Below, piece after piece: positions 1 through 5,792 of a DNA stretch of 5,999 nt. Within the stretch, counting starts at the first letter, position 1; the number at the start of each line of letters is the position of its first letter. The DNA is from Pseudomonadota bacterium (GTDB lineage: Bacteria; Desulfobacterota; BSN033; WVXP01; G020346125): NCBI GenBank assembly GCA_030608745.1, contig JAUWDQ010000159.1:1-5999 (forward strand). Reading direction: 5' to 3'. The notes beneath the pieces were generated by a model. It was not told the DNA's origin and searched no databases. It saw only the letters and a program-made list of their open reading frames with translations. The position numbers and the translations under genes were made by a program.

Positions 1-318
1 CAGTACAGTATGGAGGTTCCCGTCGTCAAGGGCACCTCCGGGATTCTCGCCCAACCCTTATCCGAAGTTGAAGAAGCATTTACCCACCCCTGCATCAGGT
101 GTGGGAGCTGTATTCGAGCGTGCCCGGCACGACTCATGCCAACGGTCCTGGGGGTTTTTGCCCAGCGGGATATGTTTGAGGAGGCCGACAGGTATGACGT
201 GGCGGACTGCATAGAGTGCGGGTGTTGCAATTACGTCTGCCCGGCGAAGATACCCTTGGTTCACTTGTTGCGATATGCCAAAGCCGAAGTCTTAGCCAGG
301 AAGAAGAAGGCGGCCTAG
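1..318 (+). CDS. rnfC: Electron transport complex subunit RnfC, C-terminal 105 residues (5' end outside window)
   Basis: The frame is open from the first base, so this is the 3' end of a longer gene and not a small ferredoxin; an internal ATG at 10 is not the start. It shows two [4Fe-4S] motifs, Cx2Cx2Cx3CP at visible residues 31-41 (C31, C34, C37, C41) and again at 70-80 (C70, C73, C76, C80), preceded by the RnfC-like segment VPVVKGTSGIL. In the Rnf family, RnfC is the peripheral cytoplasmic subunit with an FMN/NADH-binding domain, where electrons from ferredoxin reach NAD+; its two clusters relay electrons to that site. The protein stops about 25 residues after the second cluster, so it lacks the long repetitive tail of enterobacterial RsxC. 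C75, beside C76, is an extra cysteine in the second motif. The stop is 6 nt before rnfD, indicating one operon. The N-terminal NADH/FMN region cannot be checked here. Confidence 0.95.
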   Translation, partial: QYSMEVPVVKGTSGILAQPLSEVEEAFTHPCIRCGSCIRACPARLMPTVLGVFAQRDMFEEADRYDVADCIECGCCNYVCPAKIPLVHLLRYAKAEVLARKKKAA

Positions 319-324
319 AATCTT

Positions 325-1323
325 ATGGACGATCGCCAGTTCATCCTCTCATCTTCACCCCATATTCACAGTGGGGAATCCACACCGCGCATTATGTATT
401 CGGTGGGGGTGGCGTTGGTTCCAGCAATGTTCATGGGGGTGTACCTATTTGGCTTTCGAGCCCCATGGGTTATGCTCTTATCCGTTGTAGCGGGAATGGC
501 CACGGAAGCGGGAGCCCAGAGGATGATGGGAAGAAAGGTGACTGTCTCGGACGGGAGTGCAATGGTGACCGGGATCCTCTTGGCCCTCAATCTGCCCCCA
601 ACGGTTCCCTGGTGGTTGGTAGTTGTGGGCTCCGCTATCGCCATCGTGATTGGGAAACAGATCTATGGGGGATTGGGGTACAACCCATTTAACCCGGCCT
701 TGGTAGCGAGGGTTATTCTCTTGATCTCCTTTCCCGTGCAGATGACCACCTGGGCCAAACCAATTGCGGCTTTATCCCGAACTGTCGATGTGGTGACAAC
801 GGCAACCCCCCTCGGTGCGATGAAAACCCACCTCTTGGTTAAGGGGACGCTGGAGGGGTTTACTATGGGGGAGCTGTGGAACCCCTTTATCGGGAATATC
901 GGGGGATGTATTGGGGAGACATCGGTTATTGCCCTGCTTATTGGGGCTGGATTTCTCCTGTATCGAGGTTATATAAGCTGGCATATTCCCATTACATTTA
1001 TCGGGACGGTTTTCATCCTCAGCGGCATTTTTTGGTTGATCAACCCAAATCAGCATATGAATCCAGTCTTTCATATGCTCACCGGCGGCTTGATGCTGGG
1101 GGCTTTTTACATGGCCACGGACATGGTGACTTCTCCCGTGACCTATCGAGGCATGATGGTCTTCGGGGCGGGATGTGGAGCGATTACCGTCATCATTCGG
1201 CTCTTTGGTGGGTATCCGGAGGGGGTCTCCTATTCCATCTTGCTCATGAACGCAGCTACCCCTCTGATCGATCGGTATATGCGGCCGAAGACCTTTGGTT
1301 GGAGAGCGGTTTCTCCACGGTGA
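325..1323 (+). CDS. rnfD: Electron transport complex membrane subunit RnfD
   Basis: Encodes 332 residues, a normal length for RnfD, a homologue of NqrB. The protein is strongly hydrophobic, with roughly nine or ten membrane segments (for example about 26-42, 47-60, 97-112, 200-213, 222-238, 249-265, 276-292). Family landmarks are GGLGYNPFNPAL at 115-126, TDMVTSPVT at 265-273 and the C-terminal GYPEGVSYSILLMNAATPLIDR region at about 296-317. The segment TTATPL at 158-163 matches the [S/T]xxT flavinylation site of RnfD/NqrB, making T161 the candidate for covalent FMN attachment through a phosphodiester bond. In the complex RnfD lies in the cytoplasmic membrane and helps carry electrons coupled to ion movement. 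The ATG at 325 lies 6 nt after rnfC. It has only a distant purine-rich stretch (about 301-310) upstream, so translational coupling to rnfC is likely. Confidence 0.96.
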   Translation: MDDRQFILSSSPHIHSGESTPRIMYSVGVALVPAMFMGVYLFGFRAPWVMLLSVVAGMATEAGAQRMMGRKVTVSDGSAMVTGILLALNLPPTVPWWLVVVGSAIAIVIGKQIYGGLGYNPFNPALVARVILLISFPVQMTTWAKPIAALSRTVDVVTTATPLGAMKTHLLVKGTLEGFTMGELWNPFIGNIGGCIGETSVIALLIGAGFLLYRGYISWHIPITFIGTVFILSGIFWLINPNQHMNPVFHMLTGGLMLGAFYMATDMVTSPVTYRGMMVFGAGCGAITVIIRLFGGYPEGVSYSILLMNAATPLIDRYMRPKTFGWRAVSPR

Positions 1324-1327
1324 TGCC

Positions 1328-1924
1328 ATGAAAGATATCCTTAGGCTTATCGTAGTTTTAACATCTCTCTGCATCGTTTCGGCAATTGCCCTGGCGAAGA
1401 TCTATGACCTCACCAAGGGGCCCATCGCGCATCAGAAGAGGCTGGAGGTGTTGCGGGCAATTAAAACGGTACTTCCCCCATATGACAATGAACCGGACCG
1501 GGATATGGTGACATTGCCCATAGGGAAGGATAAAAGGGGCGAGGAGGTCCAGGGGGTGTTTTACCGTGGGAGAAAGAGTGATCGCCTGATCGGCCTCGCC
1601 TTCAAAGTCACTTCCCCCGAGGGATACGGAGGCGACATTGAGGTGATGGTGGGGGTATTGCCGAATGGGACGGTCTATGGGGTTGAGGTCCTGTCTCATT
1701 TGGAAACCCCTGGGTTGGGGGCCAAAATTAGAGAGGCGAAGTTTAAGGATCGATTCAAAAACCGCAACCTATACAATACCAAATGGGCGGTCAAAAAAGA
1801 CGCTGGCGATATAGATGGGATTACGGGGGCGACAATCTCCTCCAGGGCTGTGACCAAGGCCATCAAAGAGGGGTTGGGATTCTATAGAGATCACAAGGCA
1901 AGGATTGTGGGCTCAGGCCAATGA
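1328..1924 (+). CDS. rnfG: Electron transport complex subunit RnfG (covalent-FMN domain protein)
   Basis: Encodes 198 residues. An N-terminal hydrophobic helix (about residues 4-24) anchors the protein, and the rest should face the periplasm. Family landmarks are SPEGYGGDI at 96-104, HLETPGLGAKI at 124-134 and the FMN-binding motif TGAT at 166-169, where T169 is the predicted site of covalent FMN attachment. Attachment needs the flavin transferase ApbE, which is not in this window. RnfG is the counterpart of NqrC. I chose the ATG at 1328, which gives the usual start just before the anchor helix and falls 4 nt after the rnfD stop. An upstream in-frame start at 1295 would overlap rnfD and add 11 unconserved residues. 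There is no strong ribosome binding site directly upstream, so translation probably couples to rnfD. Confidence 0.96.
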   Translation: MKDILRLIVVLTSLCIVSAIALAKIYDLTKGPIAHQKRLEVLRAIKTVLPPYDNEPDRDMVTLPIGKDKRGEEVQGVFYRGRKSDRLIGLAFKVTSPEGYGGDIEVMVGVLPNGTVYGVEVLSHLETPGLGAKIREAKFKDRFKNRNLYNTKWAVKKDAGDIDGITGATISSRAVTKAIKEGLGFYRDHKARIVGSGQ

Positions 1925-1934
1925 GGGGGTATCA

Positions 1935-2531
1935 ATGACTATTGTGAGGGAATTCACCAAGGGCTTTTGGAGGGAGAATCCTATCTTCCGCTTGGTCTTG
2001 GGAATATGTCCCACCCTCGCGGTAACAACGGCGGCCATCAATGGAATCGCAATGGGCTTGGCAACCACCTTTGTTTTGGTCTGTTCCAACGTGGTCATTT
2101 CCCTGCTGAGGAACTTCATTCCCTCCCGGGTGAGGATACCCTCGTTCATCGTGGTCATCGCGTCCTTTGTTACCATAGTTGACTTGGTGATGGCCGGCTT
2201 CTTTTTTCAGCTCCACAAGACCTTGGGCCTTTTTATTCCCCTTATTGTGGTCAACTGCATCATCCTGGGGAGGGCGGAGGCCTTTGCTTCAAAAAACCCC
2301 CTCATGGATTCCTTAGCCGACGGGTTTGGAATGGGACTTGGCTTTACGCTATCCCTCCTGGTATTGGGCTCCATCCGGGAGGTTTTGGGTAACGGCACCC
2401 TCTTCAATGTGCCGGTCTTTGGGCCCGGGTATTTCCCCTTTCTGGTTATGGTCTTGCCCCCAGGTGCCTTCATTACACTGGGCTTTCTCCTGGCATTGAT
2501 GAATCGATTGGCTGCCCAAAGACCGTCGTAA
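1935..2531 (+). CDS. rnfE: Electron transport complex membrane subunit RnfE
   Basis: Encodes 198 residues with about six membrane helices. It is RnfE and not its paralogue RnfA, judged by NPIFRLVLGICPTLAVTT near the N-terminus, the IPLIVVNCIILGRAEAFASK block at 101-120 and GNGTLFNVPVFG at 152-163, together with its place after rnfG. C25 and C108 are the two conserved cysteines, one in each half of the inverted structural repeat. In Rnf/Nqr structures they pair with matching cysteines of the sister subunit (RnfA) to hold an intramembrane [2Fe-2S] cluster. The ATG at 1935 follows the purine run GAGGGGG (1923-1929), which overlaps the rnfG stop and serves as a ribosome binding site. A start at 1905 would overlap rnfG and is not needed. 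It is the last rnf gene seen; its partner RnfA must be encoded elsewhere. Confidence 0.95.
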   Translation: MTIVREFTKGFWRENPIFRLVLGICPTLAVTTAAINGIAMGLATTFVLVCSNVVISLLRNFIPSRVRIPSFIVVIASFVTIVDLVMAGFFFQLHKTLGLFIPLIVVNCIILGRAEAFASKNPLMDSLADGFGMGLGFTLSLLVLGSIREVLGNGTLFNVPVFGPGYFPFLVMVLPPGAFITLGFLLALMNRLAAQRPS

Positions 2532-2550
2532 AATCTCTTCCCCAAAACGA

Positions 2551-2577
2551 TTGACATAAAGGGAAATACTATGTAAA
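2551..2577. repeat. Imperfect inverted repeat overlapping the promoter, possible operator
   Basis: TTGACATA (2551-2558) and TATGTAAA (2570-2577) are inverted copies matching at 7 of 8 positions, with 11 nt between them and half-site centres 19 nt apart, about two helical turns. The arms overlap the -35 and -10 elements of the candidate promoter, the layout of a repressor operator. It does not match the Rex, FNR or CRP consensus that I know. It may be chance in an AT-rich stretch. Confidence 0.3.
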
Positions 2578-2579
2578 AA
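2551..2579 (+). promoter_or_regulatory. Candidate sigma70-type promoter for nfnAB
   Basis: A perfect -35 hexamer TTGACA (2551-2556) is followed after 17 nt by TAAAAA (2574-2579), a 4/6 match to the -10 consensus. It lies 20 nt after the rnfE stop and upstream of nfnA. Use of this promoter would give a leader of about 205 nt before the nfnA start. No closer convincing promoter was seen in the gap. This is a sequence match only. Confidence 0.45.
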
Positions 2580-2595
2580 ATTTAACAAAGTCGTC

Positions 2596-2727
2596 GTGAA
2601 GAAAACTTCTCAGCGGCCCGCCGTATCGATGGAAGTATTTGTCGAAGGCCCCTTACGAATTCTCCTTCAATTACCTTCTGATTTAGTCGATCGTGTAACT
2701 CGCCGGGATAGAAGAGGACAAATCTGA
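2596..2727 (+). CDS. Doubtful small ORF, 43 codons, function unknown
   Basis: A frame open from 2560 runs to TGA at 2725-2727. The possible starts are GTG at 2596 (43 residues) or ATG at 2629 (32 residues). The product would have a short hydrophobic/amphipathic middle (FVEGPLRILLQLPSDLVDRV) and a basic, arginine-rich end (TRRDRRGQI). I recognise no family, and it bears no resemblance to RnfA or RnfB. Neither start has a clear ribosome binding site, although GTG 2596 would lie only about 10 nt after the start point expected from the promoter at 2551-2579. It could be a leader peptide, a decayed gene end or a chance frame in the nfnA leader. Chance is the most likely reading. Confidence 0.15.
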   Translation: MKKTSQRPAVSMEVFVEGPLRILLQLPSDLVDRVTRRDRRGQI

Positions 2728-2777
2728 GTGAGAGAGGGGCCTGGGGGGGTCGTTTTTTCCAGAAGGGATCGCGAGGG

Positions 2778-2785
2778 AAAGGAGG
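2778..2785 (+). promoter_or_regulatory. Strong ribosome binding site deciding the GTG start of nfnA
   Basis: AAAGGAGG is an almost full anti-16S match, ending 6 nt before GTG 2792. It supports GTG over the in-frame ATG at 2819, which has no comparable site at the correct distance. Confidence 0.8.
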
Positions 2786-2791
2786 AAAGAG

Positions 2792-3628
2792 GTGTTTAGG
2801 ATACTAGAGAAGAGGGAGATGGCAGAGAGGACGGTCTGCGAGTTCAAAATTGAGGTCCCGGATATCGCAAAAAAGGCCCAGCCAGGTCAGTTCGTGGTGA
2901 TTCGGGCCAATGAGACGGGGGAGAGGATTCCCCTCACCATGGCGGGGACGGATCCGGAGGCGGGGACCATCAACATCATCTTTCAAGTAGTAGGGAAGAC
3001 AACTGCCCTCCTGAGGAGTTTGGGGGAGGGGGATGAAATCGTGGACATTATTGGCCCCTTGGGCGTACCTACTCACGTGGAAAAGTTGGGGACGGTAATC
3101 TGTGTGGGTGGAGGAACAGGGGTAGCTGTCATGTACCCCATTACCAAGGCATACAAGGAAGCCGGCAATCATGTTATAGCCATCGTTGGTGCCCGGACAA
3201 AGGACTTGTTGATCCTTGAAGAGGAGATGAAGGCGGCCTCCCACGATCTTCGCGTAACCACCGATGATGGAAGCTATGGCCATCACGGTTTTGTCACCGA
3301 TGTGCTGAAGCAGATCCTGGATGGGGGGGACGACGTTAAATTGGTGGTAGGGATTGGTCCCGTTCCCATGATGAAATTTCTCTGCAAAATGACCAAGGAA
3401 TATGACGTCAAAACGGTGGTCAGTTTAAACCCGATTATGGTTGATGCTACCGGAATGTGCGGTGCTTGCAGGGTCAGTGTCGGGGGAAGGACTCGTTTTT
3501 GTTGCGTGGAAGGACCGGAATTCGACGGTCACCAGGTGGATTTCGATGAATTGGTGAAGAGACAAAGGGCTTACCTCACCGAGGAGAAAGTATCTATGGA
3601 TCGATTCACGGAGCAGGTTCCTGAATAA
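2792..3628 (+). CDS. nfnA: NADH-dependent reduced ferredoxin:NADP+ oxidoreductase subunit A (also annotated SudB / ferredoxin-NADP reductase subunit alpha)
   Basis: Encodes 278 residues, the usual length of the small Nfn subunit. An N-terminal ferredoxin-reductase-like FAD barrel shows PGQFV at 31-35 and RIPLT at 45-49. A Rossmann-type NAD(H) domain follows with VGGGTG at 105-110 and GIGPVPMM at 187-194. A PyrK-like C-terminal [2Fe-2S] domain carries C223, C226 and C238. D218, five residues before C223, is the likely fourth ligand, because characterised Nfn enzymes use one Asp and three Cys; that assignment is from family knowledge. C237, beside C238, is an extra cysteine where alanine is usual. 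NfnA binds NADH and the lower-energy FAD and pairs with NfnB in the cytoplasm. Starting at GTG 2792 keeps the conserved N-terminal segment (FRILEKREMA). The gap to nfnB is 26 nt, consistent with co-transcription. PyrK and SudB share this fold, but the nfnB neighbour settles the assignment. Confidence 0.93.
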   Translation: MFRILEKREMAERTVCEFKIEVPDIAKKAQPGQFVVIRANETGERIPLTMAGTDPEAGTINIIFQVVGKTTALLRSLGEGDEIVDIIGPLGVPTHVEKLGTVICVGGGTGVAVMYPITKAYKEAGNHVIAIVGARTKDLLILEEEMKAASHDLRVTTDDGSYGHHGFVTDVLKQILDGGDDVKLVVGIGPVPMMKFLCKMTKEYDVKTVVSLNPIMVDATGMCGACRVSVGGRTRFCCVEGPEFDGHQVDFDELVKRQRAYLTEEKVSMDRFTEQVPE

Positions 3629-3654
3629 GGTATGATTCGATATCGGAGGGACAC

Positions 3655-5088
3655 ATGGCCGAGGAAAAAGCAAAGGGAAAGAAGAGGGAGAAGGTTCCAC
3701 GGCAGAAGATGCTGGAGCAAAAACCCGAAGACAGAGTCAAGAATTTCGATGAGGTTCCCTTCGGGTATACACCCGAGCTGGCCCGCTTAGAGGCCGGCCG
3801 TTGCCTTCAATGCAAGAAGCCGAAATGCAACGATGGATGCCCGGTTGAAATCGATATTCCCGCCTTCATTCAGCTCATCTACGAAGGGGATTTCATCGGT
3901 GCTGCCCATAAACTGAAGGAGCAGAATAGCCTGCCCGCCATATGCGGCAGGGTGTGCCCACAGGAGGATCAATGTGAAAAGGTCTGTATCCTGGGGAAAA
4001 AGGACGAGCCCGTAGCCGTTGGGAGGCTCGAACGGTTTGCCGCCGATTGGGAACGTGCTCAGGGAAAAATCGAGATTCCCGAAAAAGATCCTCCGACCGG
4101 TAAGAGGGTCGCTGTGGCCGGATCGGGTCCCGCTGGCCTGACCGTGGCTGGAGATCTCATCAAAAAAGGCCATGAGGTGACCATCTTCGAGGCCCTCCAT
4201 AAAACCGGTGGCGTATTGGTTTACGGAATCCCCGAATTTAGGCTTCCCAAGGCTATCGTCCAGGCGGAAATAGACTATTTAGCTCAATTGGGGGTAGAAA
4301 TCAAGGCGGGCTATGTCATCGGGAGGATCAAGACCGTAGACGAACTCTTCGAAGAGGGCTACGATGCTATCTTTTTGGGATTGGGAGCCGGTTTGCCCTT
4401 ATTCATGAATATTCCCGGGGAAAACTTATGTGGCATCTATTCGGCCAACGAATATCTCACCCGTTCGAATTTGATGAAGGCATACCTCTTTCCCGAATAT
4501 GATACCCCCATAGCCAAGGGGAAGAACGTGGCCGTTTTTGGAGCTGGCAATGTCTCTATGGATTCGGCTCGAACGGCCCTCCGATTGGGGGCGGATAAGG
4601 TGAGGATTGTTTACCGACGTTCACGGGTTGAGATGCCGGCGAGGATCGAGGAGATCCATCATGCCGAGGAGGAAGGGGTGGAATTTCACCTGTTAACCAC
4701 TCCGGCCCGTTTCATGGGTGATGACGACGGGTGGGTAACGGGAATGGAGTGTATCCGTATGGAATTGGGGGAACCAGATGAATCGGGGAGGCGAAGGCCC
4801 ATTCCCATCAAGGGATCAGAATTCTCCATGGACTGTGATTTAGTGGTGGTGGCCATTGGGGCGGGTGCCAATCCGCTCCTACCCACTACAACACCCGGCC
4901 TCGAGCTCAATAAGAGGGGATATATCGTGGCAGATGAGGAGGACGGGAAGACCACCAAAAAGGGGGTTTGGGCCGGAGGGGATATCGTTACGGGCTCGGC
5001 AACGGTGATTTTGGCCATGGGCGCGGGGAGGCACGCGGCGAATTCCATGCACGATTACTTGATGAGCGGGCAGACGACCTGGCCATAG
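3655..5088 (+). CDS. nfnB: NADH-dependent reduced ferredoxin:NADP+ oxidoreductase subunit B (GltD/SudA-like, electron-bifurcating)
   Basis: Encodes 477 residues. The N-terminal iron-sulfur domain has C50, C53, C58, C62 and then C97, C101, C107, C111. By alignment with dihydropyrimidine dehydrogenase, whose fourth ligand is a Gln, one cluster should use C50, C53, C58 and C111 and the other C62, C101, C107 and E126 (in GRLERFAAD). An unusual carboxylate ligand of this type has been reported for Nfn. The FAD Rossmann motif GSGPAG is at 156-161 with acidic E179. An NADPH Rossmann motif GAGNV lies at 296-300, with arginines R321, R322 and R324 placed to bind the 2'-phosphate. A closing FAD motif AGGD sits at 440-443. 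With NfnA it catalyses NADH + 2 reduced ferredoxin + 2 NADP+ + H+ to NAD+ + 2 oxidised ferredoxin + 2 NADPH, reversibly, by flavin-based bifurcation in the cytoplasm. The start ATG follows GGAGG (3645-3649). Many databases call this family glutamate synthase small subunit; the nfnA partner and absence of gltB argue against that. Confidence 0.93.
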   Translation: MAEEKAKGKKREKVPRQKMLEQKPEDRVKNFDEVPFGYTPELARLEAGRCLQCKKPKCNDGCPVEIDIPAFIQLIYEGDFIGAAHKLKEQNSLPAICGRVCPQEDQCEKVCILGKKDEPVAVGRLERFAADWERAQGKIEIPEKDPPTGKRVAVAGSGPAGLTVAGDLIKKGHEVTIFEALHKTGGVLVYGIPEFRLPKAIVQAEIDYLAQLGVEIKAGYVIGRIKTVDELFEEGYDAIFLGLGAGLPLFMNIPGENLCGIYSANEYLTRSNLMKAYLFPEYDTPIAKGKNVAVFGAGNVSMDSARTALRLGADKVRIVYRRSRVEMPARIEEIHHAEEEGVEFHLLTTPARFMGDDDGWVTGMECIRMELGEPDESGRRRPIPIKGSEFSMDCDLVVVAIGAGANPLLPTTTPGLELNKRGYIVADEEDGKTTKKGVWAGGDIVTGSATVILAMGAGRHAANSMHDYLMSGQTTWP

Positions 5089-5115
5089 AATTCCAAGGAC
5101 TGGGAAATAACCAAG

Positions 5116-5145
5116 GCGGAAGGGAAGGATCCTTCCGCTTTTTTT
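5116..5145 (+). terminator. Rho-independent terminator after nfnB
   Basis: A perfect 8-bp GC-rich stem, GCGGAAGG (5116-5123) with CCTTCCGC (5131-5138), has a 7-nt loop and is followed directly by seven T residues (5139-5145). It lies 28 nt after the nfnB stop and should end the nfn transcript, and the rnf transcript if that reads through. It also separates the following HTH gene into its own transcription unit. Confidence 0.92.
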
Positions 5146-5288
5146 AGTGAAAGGTCAACCATCCAAGGTTGTATCTTACTGCCATTCCGCGTAAAACTAT
5201 GAAAAAAGGTTAGAGCCATTGGGGATATGGTGAAAAGTATTAAGTTTGTAACATATTAAAACTATTAGTGTTTTTCATAAAAAGGTGG

Positions 5289-5305
5289 TTGGCATAGAAA
5301 ATGCT
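5289..5305 (+). promoter_or_regulatory. Candidate sigma54 (-24/-12) promoter before the HTH gene
   Basis: TTGGCATAGAAAATGCT matches the sigma54 pattern YTGGCACG-N4-TTGCW at YTGGCA and TGCW, with three mismatches between (C to T, G to A, first T of TTGC to A). The invariant GG (5291-5292) and GC (5303-5304) are exactly 10 nt apart, as required. The expected start point near 5316 leaves a 32-nt leader with a ribosome binding site at 5335-5341. If real, the gene would need an enhancer-binding activator. The same TTGGCA also matches a sigma70 -35 element at 5/6, but no good -10 lies 16-18 nt downstream. Confidence 0.4.
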
Positions 5306-5334
5306 AAATTGATCATTACGACGTTTCTTCAAAT

Positions 5335-5341
5335 GAGGTGA
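5335..5341 (+). promoter_or_regulatory. Ribosome binding site supporting the TTG start of the HTH gene
   Basis: GAGGTGA ends 6 nt before TTG 5348. No in-frame ATG or GTG lies at a suitable distance, and the ATG at 5361 is out of frame, so this site decides the start. Confidence 0.6.
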
Positions 5342-5347
5342 AAGAGA

Positions 5348-5530
5348 TTGGCCGAACAGTATGAGGATCGAGTCCTAACGACCGAGGAATCCTGTCAATA
5401 CCTGAGAATTACGAAGCCTACCTTCTTCAAATACATCCGTAATGGTCGCATCAAGGCTACCAAGGCGGGCAAGGGATGGAGGGTCTTGTACTCCGAACTG
5501 ATCCGTTTCCTCAATGGGGGACGGAATTAA
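5348..5530 (+). CDS. Small excisionase-family / MerR-like helix-turn-helix DNA-binding protein
   Basis: Encodes 60 residues made almost entirely of one winged helix-turn-helix domain of the type annotated as HTH_17 or excisionase family. The pattern is L-T-T-E-E-S (10-15) opening helix 1, YLRITKPTFFKYIRNGRIKA (18-37) as the turn, recognition helix and entry to the wing, then GWRVLYSELIRFL (43-55) as the wing and last helix. The family binds DNA as phage excisionases, plasmid factors or small chromosomal regulators. No integrase, recombinase or phage gene is visible in the window, so an excision role is not supported; a stand-alone regulator is equally possible. Its TTG start suggests modest translation. 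It is isolated between the nfnB terminator and a long non-coding stretch, with its own putative sigma54-like promoter. Its target is unknown; the repeats downstream (5617-5637) are one untested candidate. Confidence 0.8.
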   Translation: MAEQYEDRVLTTEESCQYLRITKPTFFKYIRNGRIKATKAGKGWRVLYSELIRFLNGGRN

Positions 5531-5616
5531 TGAGACCGTATTCATCCCTTTAGAGGAAATTTTCCCTCTTCCGAACCTGTATCCCCTTGCTTCCCATTGT
5601 AATCCCCCAAAATCTC

Positions 5617-5637
5617 CTTCTTAAGAAGAGTTCTTAA
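5617..5637. repeat. Palindrome plus third half-site (TTCTTAA cluster)
   Basis: CTTCTTAAGAAG (5617-5628) is a perfect 12-nt palindrome. A further TTCTTAA at 5631-5637 repeats the half-site at 5618-5624 directly with a 13-nt shift, and forms a perfect inverted repeat with TTAAGAA (5621-5627) across a 3-nt gap. Three overlapping half-sites in 21 nt are typical of protein-binding sites, though AT-rich palindromes also arise by chance. It lies 87 nt after the HTH gene. Confidence 0.4.
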
Positions 5638-5792
5638 AGGTCATAGCTTTTTGATGATCAGTGGCTGTATTGATAGGGTGGTTTCGCCTTAATGGGCCAA
5701 GAGCTCCTCTCTGATGGCAAATATTAAGCCTAGAGTTGGGGCGCTACCCATCTTCCCCTTTCATCCTCCAGGCAATCCCATCTTCAAGCCCA

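Noticed and set aside
216..692. 158-residue frame on the + strand overlapping rnfC and rnfD
   Set aside because: It is an alternate-frame shadow of two well-supported rnf genes and resembles no protein family.
876..1331. 151-residue + strand frame inside rnfD
   Set aside because: Shadow of rnfD in another frame; no domain and no ribosome binding site needed to explain the locus.
772..1374. 200-residue frame on the - strand
   Set aside because: It is wholly antisense to rnfD and the start of rnfG; polar, low-complexity translation with no motif.
2671..2699. Second promoter-like pair (TTACCT, 17 nt, TGTAAC) before nfnA
   Set aside because: Only 3/6 and 4/6 matches, clearly weaker than the pair at 2551-2579.
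2743..2758. G7 run followed by T6, looking like a terminator tail after rnfE
   Set aside because: The G run has no complementary C stretch nearby, so no stable stem can precede the T run.
2804..3286. 160-residue frame on the - strand
   Set aside because: It is antisense to nfnA, whose conserved motifs account for the reading-frame constraint.
3655..5088. Glutamate synthase small subunit (gltD) as the identity of the large reductase subunit
   Set aside because: Same fold, but the adjacent nfnA and the absence of a glutamate synthase large subunit in the window favour NfnB.
5689..5751. Minus-strand frame of 20 codons with a purine-rich upstream site
   Set aside because: It ends at an in-frame TAA, and the sequence beyond stops again; no homology that I can recognise, so a pseudogene call is unsupported.
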